From Lineus longissimus (taxonomy: Eukaryota > Nemertea > Pilidiophora > Heteronemertea > Lineidae): 64,000 nucleotides of DNA. This document shows positions 46,056 through 58,400 of the stretch, piece after piece. Where the stretch lies: contig NC_088323.1 of assembly GCF_910592395.1 (NCBI RefSeq), forward strand, positions 12,075,501-12,139,500, read 5' to 3'. Position numbers and translations under genes: made by a program. Every line of letters starts with the position of its first letter. Positions within the stretch are counted from its first letter, which is position 1. The notes below the pieces were generated by a model. That model saw only the letters and a list, made by a program, of their open reading frames with translations. It ran no database searches and had not been told where the DNA came from.

Positions 46056-49000
46056 TTATTTTATGATTAATTTTAGCTGTTCAATAAGACATGACCCCTT
46101 TATATCTCCCAGCAGAACATTGGTTTTATTGAAGTTGTAAGTTATTTGTTTTTGTTTAAAGAAATCTCCCATTTGAAGCCATATATTTTTAGATTTTTGA
46201 CAGTCCCAGAATAAATGTTCTATAGTTTCAGTGTATATTGTGCAAAAGGAGCAGTTTGTTGTATTTGCAAGTTTTGCTTGGTATAGGAATATATTTGTTG
46301 GAATAATTCGGTGTAGGATTTTAAATTGTAGGGCTCTTAGTCTGGTATCTTTGGTGCATGTTAATGGTATGGTGTAGAGTTTGTTCCAAGCCTCTTCATC
46401 CGTAGTTTCCCCTAATTTTTCCTTCCATTTGTTCTGTGTCCTGATAGCTTTGATGGTTGTCTTCTCTATCATTTTTGAGTAGGTGAACCTGTTTGGTTTT
46501 GGGGTATTCTGTATTTTTTTTAGTAGTTGATCTTGTATCATTCCTAATTTTTTGCCTTTTAGTTTGTCTTTCCAGGTTTTGGGTACTGCCCTTTTTAATC
46601 CTATATACTGTAGGAAGTTACTTGTGTGGCCAACTGTGGTTTTTATGTCATTCCATGTTTTGAAGTTGCCCTGATTGTCAATTATGTCATTTATGTGTGT
46701 TATTCCTCTTTGATACCATTCTTTGATGAAAAATGAGTTTCTTCCTATTTTTATCTTGCAGTTGTAGAATAATGGTTCATTTCTTGGATCTTCCTCTTCT
46801 AATCTATTTTGGAATTTTAACTCATACCAAGCCCGAAACACATCTTTCCAAAAAGGGTTTAGATGTTCGTAGAAAGATGGTTTTTCCTCCTTCTCAATAC
46901 CTATACCGAAAAATATAGAGGTAATTATATTTGGCTTGCAAAGTATTTTCCAGTCATCGAAGTCTAAGTCATTTAGGATCCGTTTTATCCATGTTATTTT
47001 AAGGCTTTTGCAGAAAGTTTCTATGTGGGATCTTTAGCCCTCCTTCTTCTAGTTTGTTATACATGACTGTGCGCTTGATTTTGTCCGTGTTACCCCATAT
47101 GAAATGAAAGCAGGCGTTTTGTAGTTCTTTGAGAATATTTTCTGGGGGGTTTGGAAGAGCAGTAAAAAGATGAACTTTTTTTGGTTGTGCTAGAGATTTT
47201 ATGATGGTAGTTTTCCCAAAGATTGTAAGGTTTCTTAATGTCCATATGTTGAGGGTGTTTTTAAAGCTTGCCATTTTCTTCAGATAGTTACCTCTTGTAA
47301 TATCTTCCTCATCCAAGTTGAAGTCAATGCCTAACAGTGTGAACTTTCCCTTATGTTGCCAAACTAAATCTTTCCCTGCTCCTTGATTATAAAAGGTCCC
47401 ATCATCTCCTAATTTTATAGCAACTGTTTTTGCATTATTTATCTTCAAGCCCGAGCATTTTTCAAAGTTGTCTAGTATTTCCAAGGCCGCAGTCATTGAC
47501 TTTTCGTTATTTTCCAATATCAAACAGGTATCATCTGCATACAGACTATTCAGGAATTCCGAGCCTTCGATCTCCAGGCCTTTGATATTTGCATTTCTCT
47601 TCAGTGTCAGTGTGAGTACTTCCGTGGCAAGTATGAATAGGTATGGCGATAGAGGGTCTCCCTGACGTACTCCCCGCTCTATACTAAAACGTGACGACAT
47701 GTGCCCGTTGTTCAAAATGCAGCTTTTAACATCCGTGTGTAGTATTTTGATCCATTTTCTAAAATTATTGCCAAAATTAAAGTACTTCAAGAGTTATCAA
47801 TATGTTCCCATTTTACAGAGTCGAAGGCTTTCTCGTAGTCTATCAGTAATAATATGCCCTCCATCTTCCGTCGTCTTAACTCGTATATCAAATCGTATAT
47901 CAGTCTTGTACATTGTCCTATGGTCCGATTTTTTAAGAATCCTTTTTGATTGTGTGAGATCAGGTATTGGAGTGGTTTTTTCATTCTGCCTGCAAGAGTA
48001 CCTGATAGAATTTTGTAGTCAATATTGAGCAAGCTTATCGAACGCCAATTCTTGACAAACTCTTTGACTTTGCCTGGCTTGGGAAGACATGTTATGATTC
48101 CTAACCTTTGGAAATCTGATAGTTTACCAACGCGGAACGCATAGTTTATTGATTTACTTAGGAGGGTTCTTAAGTCTTTCCAGAAAAATTTATAAAACTC
48201 CACAGTTAATCCGTCTGCTCCTGGAGAAGTATTGTTTTTCATTGCCTTGAGTGTGTTGTATAGTTCTGCGGCATCTAAGTCACTCTCCATATGTTGTTTG
48301 TCCATTTCCTTTAGTTGTGGAACTTCATTTTTGTCTGGTGGGAAGAACATATTCTCGATCAGTGGGTCTTTGTGTTGTTTCTTCTCAGAGTACAACTTTT
48401 GGTAGAATTGTACTTGTTCTTTCATTATATCCTCTATGTCTGTCACCTCTTGTCCATCCTCCTTGATTAATCTTTTCACGGTTTTTTCTGTGTAATGTTT
48501 ATTCTCCAGATTTAGGAAAAATTTACTTCCCCTCTCTCCTTCGCAGTGCCATTTTGCTTTCGCCCGTATCATTATGCCCTCGATCTTTTTCTCCCGAAGT
48601 GTTTCTAGTTCTGTTTGTGCCTCGTGATATTTGGCAAGGTTTTGTTCATTCGGCTCATCCGAATATGATTTATAGAGTTGATCAATTCTTCTTTCCAGGT
48701 CTTTTTCGTCTGCATTCATTCTTTTCTGTAGATGAGTGGAATAAGCTATTGTTTTGCCTCGTATCTTCATTTTCAATATTTCAAAGAGAAGTTGGTCGTT
48801 GATATTAAAATTTCTTTCCTCTGTTGGCTTTTCATGATCCCTCCTTTCACTGTACTCATTGATGGTTTCTTTCATACATTGCTTGATTTCTTTGACGTAC
48901 GTTTGATCTCTCAGAAGTGAGTTGTTAAACTTCCAGATGCCTGGTCCTTTTTTTGTTCATTGAATTTGATGCACATTTCTACTGCTGCGTGATCGCTTTT

Positions 49001-49653
49001 ATATCCTGGTTTCATTAACATTAACAAATATCTCCTGACACTAGGAAATAGTCAAGTCTACTCTGTTTCTTTCCACTGTGCCATGTAAACGTTCGAGTTG
49101 TCGGGTGTTTTATTCTCCAAGGATCTTGCAAATCCATGTCATCTTTTATTTGCAATAGTTTTTCGTGAGCTTTTGGTTTGTTCATTTTTTGAATATTTGA
49201 GGTGTCTAGTCCATAACTTTGTACAACATTGTAGTCTCCTCCCCAGATGATTGGTAGATTTTGGTAGTGGCAGATTTTTTGTTTGAGAGTTTCAAAGAAG
49301 ATAGGATTGTCGTCGTTCGGCCCATATATGTTTACTAGCAATAGGTGGGTATTATGCACCGTCAACTCTAGAATTATGTATCTCCCTTCTTCATCTAGGC
49401 ATTTATCGTGTAAGGTGTATTCAAATGAATTTTTGAACAGAATTCCAACTCCTCTACTATTGCTTTTATGATTAGCGAAGAAGGCTGTGTAGCCCCATTC
49501 CTCCGTCCATTTCTTGAAGTTTTCATTCATCGAGTGGCTTTCTTGTATGAAGTTTATATCTTTTGCTTTTTGTTTTAAGTAGTTAAAGGCATCATGTCTT
49601 TTGGTTTTGTCCACTAAGCCCCTAACATTACATGTTCTAAAGCAAAGGCTCAT
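46056..49653 (-). pseudogene. LINE ORF2: AP endonuclease and reverse transcriptase, frameshifted
   Basis: The start chosen is the Met of MSLCFRTCNVRGL at 49653. Endonuclease residues are present: CNVRGL, FIQESHS, NIYGPND, GGDYNVV and SRLDYFLVSG. Reverse transcriptase motifs follow: KWHCEGERGSKFFLNLE, SPGADGLTVEFYK, NWRSISLLNIDYKILS, LLIDYEKAFDSV, GVRQGDPLSPYLF, and the YADD active site at about 47536. A C-terminal zinc knuckle CSFCTIYTETIEHLFWDC closes the protein. Frameshifts near 49020, 47790 and 47000-46850 split it into four frames. The enzyme nicks target DNA and copies the element RNA at the nick. Confidence 0.85.
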
Positions 49654-50697
49654 GTTGAGTGCGTGCGTGCAAGTGCTATTACAAAATGTCAATTACAATA
49701 CAGTAGTGGTTGAAAAATAGGCGGCTTATTCCCTAAGCCTGGTCACCAACCAATTGTGGCAGAAAAGAAATAACTAGCCTGGTCAGCCCATTCAAGACCA
49801 GTAATTATTAACTGAGACTCAAGTCTAGCCCTCTACTTGTACCAGCATGGGTACCTGACAATAGCAAAAAGAAATGACCAAAGTGAAGACTGGCACCCTA
49901 TCTAAGTTCACAAACATGTACAAAAGCAATGGACTAGGGTGTGTACCAGTGAACTTTAACAGCACACAAGAAGTGGGCACACATGCACTATTTATGGGGG
50001 CGTCACAAAAATATACACTCATCTTGTAAAGGGTTTTCCCCGAGTCTAAATATTAGGATTAAATATTAACAAATTTTTGGGCTTTACTTGTATCCATATT
50101 GAAGTTACTAGAAAGATGACACGTTGATATTGTCTTAACTTATAGTATCATAAGACTATTCTATTACATGTGTCACTGTGTAATTTTGTCACAATCTTAA
50201 AAACACCCACACAAAAGGGAAATTTAGTACAAATCTCTCAAGACACATTACATTATTTGTCCGTTTGTTAAGTATAACAGTTCACTCAGTCACAAACCTT
50301 AGATGTCGCACACAGTAATCCATATGTTCTAGGACTAAATGTCACACAATAGTCCATACGTTATATAGGGGTTAGATGTCACACAAATAATCCATAAGCT
50401 ATATACGAAATATTTTCGCATATTATCCAAGTTTCTTATATATAAGCGTCCTCCAGAATACAGATCACTTAATGTCACTGAATTCGTAATTCCACATTGA
50501 AAAGATTGTAAGTTGCTTATTTCGTGAAGTCACATGTGAATGTGATGTATTTTGTTTTGTGCCTCTAGAGCGACAGGCGGTAGGAGAGCAAAACAAAAAC
50601 AATGTCTCACATTAGTCCATGTGTCGCATGTCGTTGTTTACTGCTTGATTATCTGTTTAAAGTCATCAAAAAGGTCTAGGGTGTGAATTTTCCCATT

Positions 50698-51503
50698 CTA
50701 ATCTTTTGCCCGGACTTTTCCATTAGTGAACCACACAGCCTCGAACAGCCCCGACTCCTCTGCTTGGCGCACCAAGGAAACATTATCTCGAGTCATGTCT
50801 TCTTCAATCGATATTCCGGACCCCTTCAGCTGCTTCCTATTCGACAAAACAGAGTGCTTGAGCCCCCTGTCTTTGAACCGAATTATGATGGGCTTATACT
50901 TTTGCGTCATGGACTTCTTGGATTTCGGCAGTCTGTGGGCAGCAGATACGTCAGGAGGGGAAATCTCGATCTTAAGTTTCCTCCTTATGATGTTACAAAC
51001 TACCTGCTTTACATCCTCGTCTTTCTCCTCCTTTACATTGAACATTCGAGCATTGTCCTTTCTTGAGTACTGGGCCTGTCTGTTGAGCTCCTTCTTTGTT
51101 TCTTTTGGGCTAATGTATCCTTTACTTTGTCTAACTCAGTTTCTAAAACTTTCACACGTGTGTCCAGTTCATTTATTTTTCCATTCATTTCTTCTATCAC
51201 ATTTTTCAGATATGCACATATTTGTTCCTTAAACTCCTTGAAACACGTTTCCATTTTGGAGTCAAAGTCTTTCAACGCTTTACCAGTACAAGAATCCTGA
51301 GACTCCTCCTCAAATTCACCAAGCAAATCCATTTTCACAGTCTCTAATTCCTCACCTTGAATTTTTGCAATTTTTTTCACCTGTGAGACGGTCCCTCCTG
51401 AACTTGATCCACCTGAACTTAGAGGGCGATCTCTTTTCTTGGTGAAAATCGAGTATAACCTTTCAACTGGTGTTTTACTTGTAGCCTGGTCTGATCCTGA
51501 CAT
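50698..51503 (-). pseudogene. LINE ORF1: coiled-coil RNA-binding protein, one frameshift
   Basis: Starts MSGSDQATSKTPVERLYSIF; a coiled-coil-like heptad region (VIEEMNGKINELDTRVKVLE, KVKDTLAQ) is followed, after a frameshift near 51040, by a basic RRM/L1-ORF1-like region (IIRRKLKIEISP, KPIIIRFKDRGLKHSVL, GISIEEDMTRDN) and ends WFTNGKVRAKD. This is the layout of L1/Tx1 ORF1 proteins, which coat the element RNA. Confidence 0.75.
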
Positions 51504-52464
51504 CCTTATGTATCCATTTACCAAGAATGGGCTGCCCAGCTGTTTGCAGAGTCTCCGACTTTCTACATTTTCTGGAACTCTTGGGTCTGCTTACTACAGG
51601 TGGCGGCCAAGGAGGATCGGACAACTCAATTGCCGTATGCAAATTAGGGTCAAGGTCATGTAAATAGAGCCACGTGGTTAAACATCAATAAAAATATGCA
51701 TTTTAAAACGTTGTTTTATCAATGATAACTCACATTTTTTAATGATTTGATACTTTTATGTCTTTAAATGTGGTCTAATTGAAATAAAATGCGACAGTAA
51801 CACAATATTCGTACTGAATTCATAGCAGTCTGGGAGCCGATAGTTGGGTCTACTAAATGTTGTGCTTCAACAGTGTGCATTGTAGGCACGGGGCCGACCC
51901 AGCTAGCAAAACATATGGGAACCACATGGGTTTTACCTGGGCAAGCAGGGTCCCATCTGGCCCACATGTAACCCATGTGGGACCAAGATGGTTTATCTCA
52001 CATGGGATTTCACCATGTGGGGCCCATATGGGAAAGCCCATATGGGTTTTGAGTTATGGGCCCCATGTGGGTTTGCGATGGTTGATATGGGGATCTATTG
52101 AGAAGCCCAATGTATCCCATATGAACCCCATATCAATCCCACATCCGAGAATTTCCAATTATATGTTTTAAAAATAAAGGGTTTACATGAGGCCCATTCA
52201 AGATTATGATAATGAAATATGTTTTATAAAATTTATGAGTAAAGCTGGCATCTTACAAAATTTGTTTGGCGCCAAAGCAAATCAAAATCGTCCCCATTGG
52301 CCTCTGAGTGCATCGTGCGTCTCCAATGGAGCTGAAAGAGCTGATGGGGACGAGTATTGTCGCCTCCTTGCACGCCATTGTCAGTCGCCATATTTGATTT
52401 TGTTCTTCACGCCAGTACTCAAAAAGCAGAGAAACTTTCCCATAATTTCATTGATTAGAATAGT

Positions 52465-53713
52465 TTTTTGTTTGCCAGGTTAGTTGTGACCTTGTCTAAA
52501 GCACCAATCTTGATGTTTGTGTGCTTTATATACATTCTTTCAATACAATCCTGCAGATTCTTTGATGTTTTTGTTGTGATATCCCGTTCGTTGTAGGCTC
52601 CTAGTGTACTGTAACTGTACATGCTACACTGTTACTGTACATTTAACTGTGTACATTTATGTACGTGAAAATACACTGTGCAGTGTGTCTTGCCTACCTG
52701 TTTTGCTGTTTTATCATGATCATGTATTGTAGGCCTGTGTAGTGGTACTCATAGCCTTGTCAGAAAACTATTGTGATGTACATAATACTGTTACACTATA
52801 CGTCTTTGGTTTCAGGAAGTGTTCGCAAACATGCCTATCAGAAGCAGTCAACAGACAAGGCCATCGCAGAGAAAATGTCAACATGGTTCACGAATGCGCG
52901 TGATCGAGGACTAGGAGGAAAACGTGCGGCGAGAGGAGTTGAAGTCGTCAATGAACAACAATTGCCAGGTGGAAATGACCCTGCCCTGCCAGAGCCACAA
53001 AACACTGATAGTGACAATTAAGAATATTATATAACCATAGTGATGAACAGTGACTTGCCAAAACATGGAAATGCAGGACAAAATCTCAGGTTTTTGTTTG
53101 CCAGGTTAGTTGTGACCTTGTCTACTAAAGCACCAATCTTGATGTTTGTGTGCTTTATATACATTCTTTCAATACAATCCTGCAGATTCTTTGATGTTTT
53201 TGTTGTGATATCCCGTTCGTTGTAGGCTGCTAGTGTACTGTAACTGTACATGCTACACTGTACATTTAAATGTGTACATTTATGTACGTGAAAATACACT
53301 GTGCAGTGTGTCTTGCCTACCTGTTTTGCTGTTTTATCATGATCATGTATTGTAGACCTGTGTAGTGGTACTCGTAGCCTTGTCAGAAAACTATTGTGAT
53401 GTACATAATACTGTTACACTATACGTCTTTGGTTTCAGGAAGTGTTCGCAAACATGCCTATCAGAAGCAGTCAACAGACAAGGCCATCGCAGAGAAAATG
53501 TCAACATGGTTCACAAATGCGCGTGATCGAGGACTAGGAGGAAAACGTGCGGCGAGAGGAGTTGAAGTCGTCAATGAACAACAATTGCCAGGTGGAAATG
53601 ACCCTGCCCTGCCAGAGCCACAAAAAAATGATAGTGACAATTAAGAATATTATATAACCATAGTGATGAACAGTGACTTGCCAAAACATGGAAATGCAGG
53701 ACAAAATCTCAGG
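52465..53713 (+). repeat. 625-bp tandem duplication carrying a duplicated terminal exon
   Basis: Unit 1 is 52465-53090, unit 2 is 53091-53713; the two differ at only a handful of positions. Each contains a tttggtttcag acceptor followed by an identical 3'-terminal exon. Confidence 0.9.
52817..53021 (+). pseudogene. Orphan 3'-terminal exon, copy 1 (second copy 53440-53644)
   Basis: After the acceptor the frame reads GSVRKHAYQKQSTDKAIAEK, MSTWFTNARDRGLGGKRAAR, then a short acidic tail ending DSDN and TAA. The two copies differ by QNT versus QKN near the end. The basic KIxxWFxxARDRxxGGKR pattern looks like the C-terminus of a DNA-binding or transposase protein. No upstream exons are present in the window, so both copies are orphans. 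The function is unknown. Confidence 0.5.
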
Positions 53714-54230
53714 TTTATTCAATGACATTGGTGCTTTGACATTGTTGATACTCAGTATCAACTGCAATTCATTATAGAAATCAAATAAATATTTTCATTT
53801 TTTTATCATACATTTTGTTTCGTTTTTCCATTCTCAATGAACTCAACTCAGTGTCCCCATGCAATCCCTTTTTGAGACAACGTGTCTGGGGATGACATAG
53901 ACTATTCAAAGAAGTGTAGAACACATCAGACCAGGTGGGCACTAACTGGGATTTACAGGGGTTTAAGGTGGTGCTTGCCCATGCAACCCCCACGTCATAC
54001 CCAGTTACCCCACTTTGTCCAGATGGTACCCACATGGGCGTCCACGGTGCAAAACACATATGGGCCCCACATGGTTGAAGTGGGCCCCATGTTTCCCATC
54101 TGGGCCCCATATGGTTTGTTTAGATGGGGCCCATATTGGCAACCCAGATTGCCCATTTGGCACCCATATGGGTCCCATGTAATTTGCTAGCTGGGGAGGC
54201 TGTTTATTGTCATTTGCGTAGGGGTTTTTT

Positions 54231-55288
54231 AAAAAAAGGCCAGGGCCATTGTGCTCACCTCATGTGGAGGAAAGATGGATAAAGAGCATGGTATTGTGTC
54301 ATGTAGTGTTAGGTTTGATGTAGGTCCAAGCAATTACAATTTCCCCAAAATGGCCAATTTACAGTACATTCGACCTCTGTGACCTTGAAAAGTAGGTCAA
54401 ATCAAAGAAGACCCGGGTGACACATTGAATGGTTGTTAGAATTAGATGTACCTATGATATAAAATTGGTGCCAATCGGGCAAGTCATTACTGGGAATAAT
54501 GGCATTTTGAAGAATTTAGGATTTGGCCCCCTCCCTGGAGGCCAAACGGCAAATCAGATCGCACCAAACTTCGGTACCTGAGATCACCTGACCAATGGGT
54601 ACATGTGTACTTAATTTGTGATCAATAGTCATTGCAGTTAAGAAACGTGCCATAGTTACGGCCTGACGGCGAATTTACGCCATTTGACCTCTGTGACCTT
54701 GACAAGAAGGTCAAATTAAAAACTTGTGTGTCATATACTGTATGGTGGTTAGATGTACCCATGATATCAAATTGGTGGCAATCGAGCAAGAAGTTAAGGA
54801 ATAATCACATTTTTAAGGTTTTTGGATTTTGCCCCCTGGTGGTCAAGTGGTGAATCATATTGGACCAAACTTCGGTCCCTGAGATCACCTGACTAAGGGG
54901 TAAATGTGTACCAAATTTGGTATCAATAGTCATTGCAGTTTAGAAACGTGCCATCGTTACATCCTAACGGCCAATTTACACCATTTGACCTCTGTGACCT
55001 TGAAAAGGAGGTCAAATCAAAAACCCGGAGGATATATGATGCACCTTTGCTAGAAGTACCTACCATATTTTTTTCAAAATTTCCCGAGTACTATTAAGGG
55101 AGATATTGCATATTTTCACTTTTAACGTTTGGCCCCCTGGTGGCCAAACCATGAAACGAATCAGACCGAAACTTGGTCTCCAAGGTGTCATTACATAAGG
55201 GTACATGTGTACCAAGTTTCAACTCAATAGCTCTAACAGTTACGAAACGTGCCCTGCTAACGGACGACGGACGACGACGACGACGACT

Positions 55289-55351
<63 letters not shown>

Positions 55352-55410
55352 ACGGACGACGGACACCACGGTATGGGATAAGCTCACCGCTGCTAAGAGG
55401 TGAGCTAAAA
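54231..55410 (+). mobile_element. Helentron-like (HINE/pearl-type) repeat, copy 2
   Basis: Collinear with copy 1: the catttgacctctgtgacc marks at 54367, 54681 and 54982 are all exactly 11,022 bases from their counterparts, so there is no net indel over the first 750 bases. The main difference is the (gac)n microsatellite at 55261-55368, more than twice as long as in copy 1. It ends with the same agctcacc..ggtgagct hairpin and A run, only about 80 bases before the start codon of the next gene. Arginine-rich or valine-rich open frames across the (gac)n are artefacts. Confidence 0.75.
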
Positions 55411-55491
55411 ATGGATGGTTCCTTCGTGTTCAGTATAAAATTTCATGAAAGAAACGCTCTAAAATTCCCAAGATTTTTTGAGTTTCTCGCG

Positions 55492-58400
55492 ATGGAAGGT
55501 GACCCTAAAAAGGGCAGTTCTCGAAGAACTTTGGCTAGTGTTTTTAGTGCTGCGAAGCAAGAGAAAGACATAAATCTACACCTTGGACTTGGGATCGGGC
55601 CTGGTCATGATGGCAATGGTGCCACTAGGCCTTCTACATCAACATGTAGCGTGTCCAGTGCCAGGCCTAGTGATATTGGTGATGAAGTGGGAACACCTAC
55701 CAAGCGGATGAGGACATTACCAACCCCTTACTCACCTTCGAAAACGTCTGCACAGATGGTAAGTTTGATGGTATGGGTCACAATCCCATATCATGATATT
55801 ATAGTGACTGCTATAGTTTAGACTAGGCCTACACGTACCGGCGCGGTACTATATGATACATGCTCCACCGCCTTATTAGACTCGGGCTTAGATCTGCAGT
55901 AGGCATAGGCCATACCTTTTGGCTGTATTACTAAAGCTCGTGTCAGTGCCAGCCAGGGCAGGTTGCCGTTGATGTATGGCCATCCATTAAAGCAGACCTA
56001 GTTTTGAGTGTTGGTTGTGTAGGCTATATCCTATTGGCGTGGCTTGGCCGTAACTGGTGGATACAAACCAGTTCATCAATGCCTGGCCATTTTGGACCGG
56101 TCTGTACTTGTCCTTAATTTGAAATTCCTTACATCAATACATGCCTGTTTCAGTTACATTCCATTTCTGTTTCAGACGGCCAGTAAAATTCTGCGTAGAA
56201 GTAAGGCACATTTTAGCCCTGTGAAGAAGACACCAGAGCCAGTTCTGTCCAGAGGAGTACTCGGTGAATGGTCCCAAGCAGAAATCACTGCCCTAGTTCA
56301 GTTCATTGCTCTCCACAGGTACGGTACCGTAACTATTTCAAGGAAAAGTGGGACAATTTGACATGCCTGAAATCACATTAGCAGGGTGATGTGAGATTAG
56401 AGATTAAAGCCTATTCCATTGATTGAGTGCGGCTTTAATCGTCACTTCAGAATCCTCTGGCACTGTGTTTGGTGAAAAGGAACAAAACTGTTCATATCAG
56501 AAAAGAGCTCTATATCAACTGTATCTTGTGTATCTTCTTTCAAGCGACAGGCAAGCTAATCCTAATGCTGAATGGCCGATGATGAAAGCGGTACATCCTT
56601 ACTGGACAGAGGCAGCAGAGTTCATCCACATGACAAGTAACTCAACCAGTTTACGTCAAGGTATAGCTATATATTCTTCTTACCTTGATATTCGTATCTG
56701 ATGTTATTATCTGCTTAATTTTTTTTATATTATTAGTTTTGCCTGTCATACAATGGTAACAAAGCTAAGCAAGTTCCTAATTCTTCCCACTTACATGACA
56801 TTTTAAAGCATCATAGCGTCATTATTAAATTATTAAATTTGATTTCATTGCAGTGACTTGTTATTTGAAGGTGAGTTGGAGGATTGGTGAGCAAAGCATT
56901 ATGGTGACTGATGCACGCACTGTCTTCATCTAGGCTTTTTACACTGCTTATCTGTAATTTTGCTTTGTGGTCACGCCTTTCTATTTGTCAGCTGATGTCC
57001 ATACGTCACATCCATTGCACATTAGTGAATTAATCCAGTCCTGTCAGTCCTTTCCTTTTTGTGGTATCCTGCTTTTTGTGGTCATGGTGAAATGTTTGCA
57101 TCTCTCTTATTGCAATAGGTGTGGTGGTTGCTACTTGCTGCATATCTAATCTATGCTTTTCTTTATTTCAGTTTCTTTAGTGCATTGCTATTGGTGGTCT
57201 TTGCAAATGCAGCTCTTGATCATATGAAATGATTCCTTTCCCTGTGGTGTTGTAAAGATATTGCACTTTTCAATTCTTTTTCCAGCTGGTGCAGTAAGAT
57301 CACGTATGCAAACTCTGAGGCGAGATTATGGTACAGTTGACAATGCCGAGGACAAGCTTGGGATTGGCATTGATGCATACATGGATGACGAGGAAACTCC
57401 TTCATTGACCCCTCCTCCCCTATCTCTTCCACCATCAATTACATTGGATCTGAACCACCTAACTGAGTGCCAGAAACAAGACCTGCTGAGGAGATTACTC
57501 CCTGGGATGTTGGAACAGTCGGCAGTGAATATCTTAAAAGACTTTGTGAAAGACATTCATCAAACGAATGCATGTACCCTTATAAAGGAGTGCTTCAAGT
57601 GTAAAGGTATTAACCAAATAGAGGTCCTGGACGATCTGCTTGGTCGTCATTTAAAGACTTTGAATGTCGGAAAAATTCCAGATAAAACAGATTTCATAAG
57701 TTTGTCTGTGACAGCTATGCAGAAGCTTGCAACACTGGGCAAGGAAAACCTTATCTACAAGTGGCCAAGATGCATTGCCTTGACTAGGCCAGAAAGCGAG
57801 GAGTCCCTGATGCCACTGCAAAGGATGCCATTTGGGTTGATAGAATATCAAATTGATTTCTTCAATGCCACCCATGTCAATCAGGTAGGTTATTGTCAGT
57901 TAATTTTCATCTTTTAGTTATGATATTAATAGAAGAGTCTAAAATTGAGTTGTTCTTTAATACATGTACATGTTTGAATTATGTTGCTGCACAATTCCCT
58001 GTTGATCATAATCCTCATGTTTACTATTTCAGGTCAAGGAGTCTGAAGATTTCCGCTTATGGAGGGAGACCCTCGATGCTGAGCTAACACTCCGCCAAGA
58101 CAAGTTAGTCACTGGCCCAATGTGAAGTGGTTGCCCTACCTCGGATGTTCGAAATCCCATAAAGGCACATTAACATATTCTGCTTAAGATGTTGACACTT
58201 AGCATGCTCATGATGATTGACATTGTACTTAAGTCCTCATTCTGATTTTGACATCAATTATATGGCATGCCTAGTTTTTTATTGATATGGTGACTGATTT
58301 TTTTTCGTGCATTCTCTATCTAATAATCTAGTAAAAAACTTTCTAAATTCTTCCAGGCTCGAGTGAACCTTGCCTGTAGAAGCAAGCGCACCGTCTCCCG

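Larger units (their letters stand above)
45605..51530 (-). mobile_element. L1/Tx1-like LINE retrotransposon, near full length
   Basis: On the minus strand ORF1 lies at 51503-50698 and ORF2 at 49653-46056, followed by a 3' region that ends in T-rich DNA (A-rich on the element strand) near 45605-45740. The 1-kb stretch between the two ORFs (49693-50697) has no coding frame. I could not identify a target site duplication, and the 5' limit is not defined. Several frameshifts make the copy inactive. Confidence 0.8.
51897..54197. mobile_element. Segment bounded by inverted CCCAGCTAGCAAA ends rich in CCCATATGGG
   Basis: cccagctagcaaaacatatggg at 51898 and its near complement cccatgtaatttgctagctggg at 54175-54196 face inward. 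Each end is followed by 200-260 bases dense in catgtggg, cccatatggg and ggcccat words, which can fold in many ways. Between them lies a 625-bp tandem duplication. It may be one DNA transposon or two MITEs of the same family; a clear target duplication was not found. Confidence 0.6.

Noticed and set aside
55094-55403. Arginine-rich open frames on both strands
   Set aside because: Pure translation of the (gac)n microsatellite at the end of the Helentron-like repeat.
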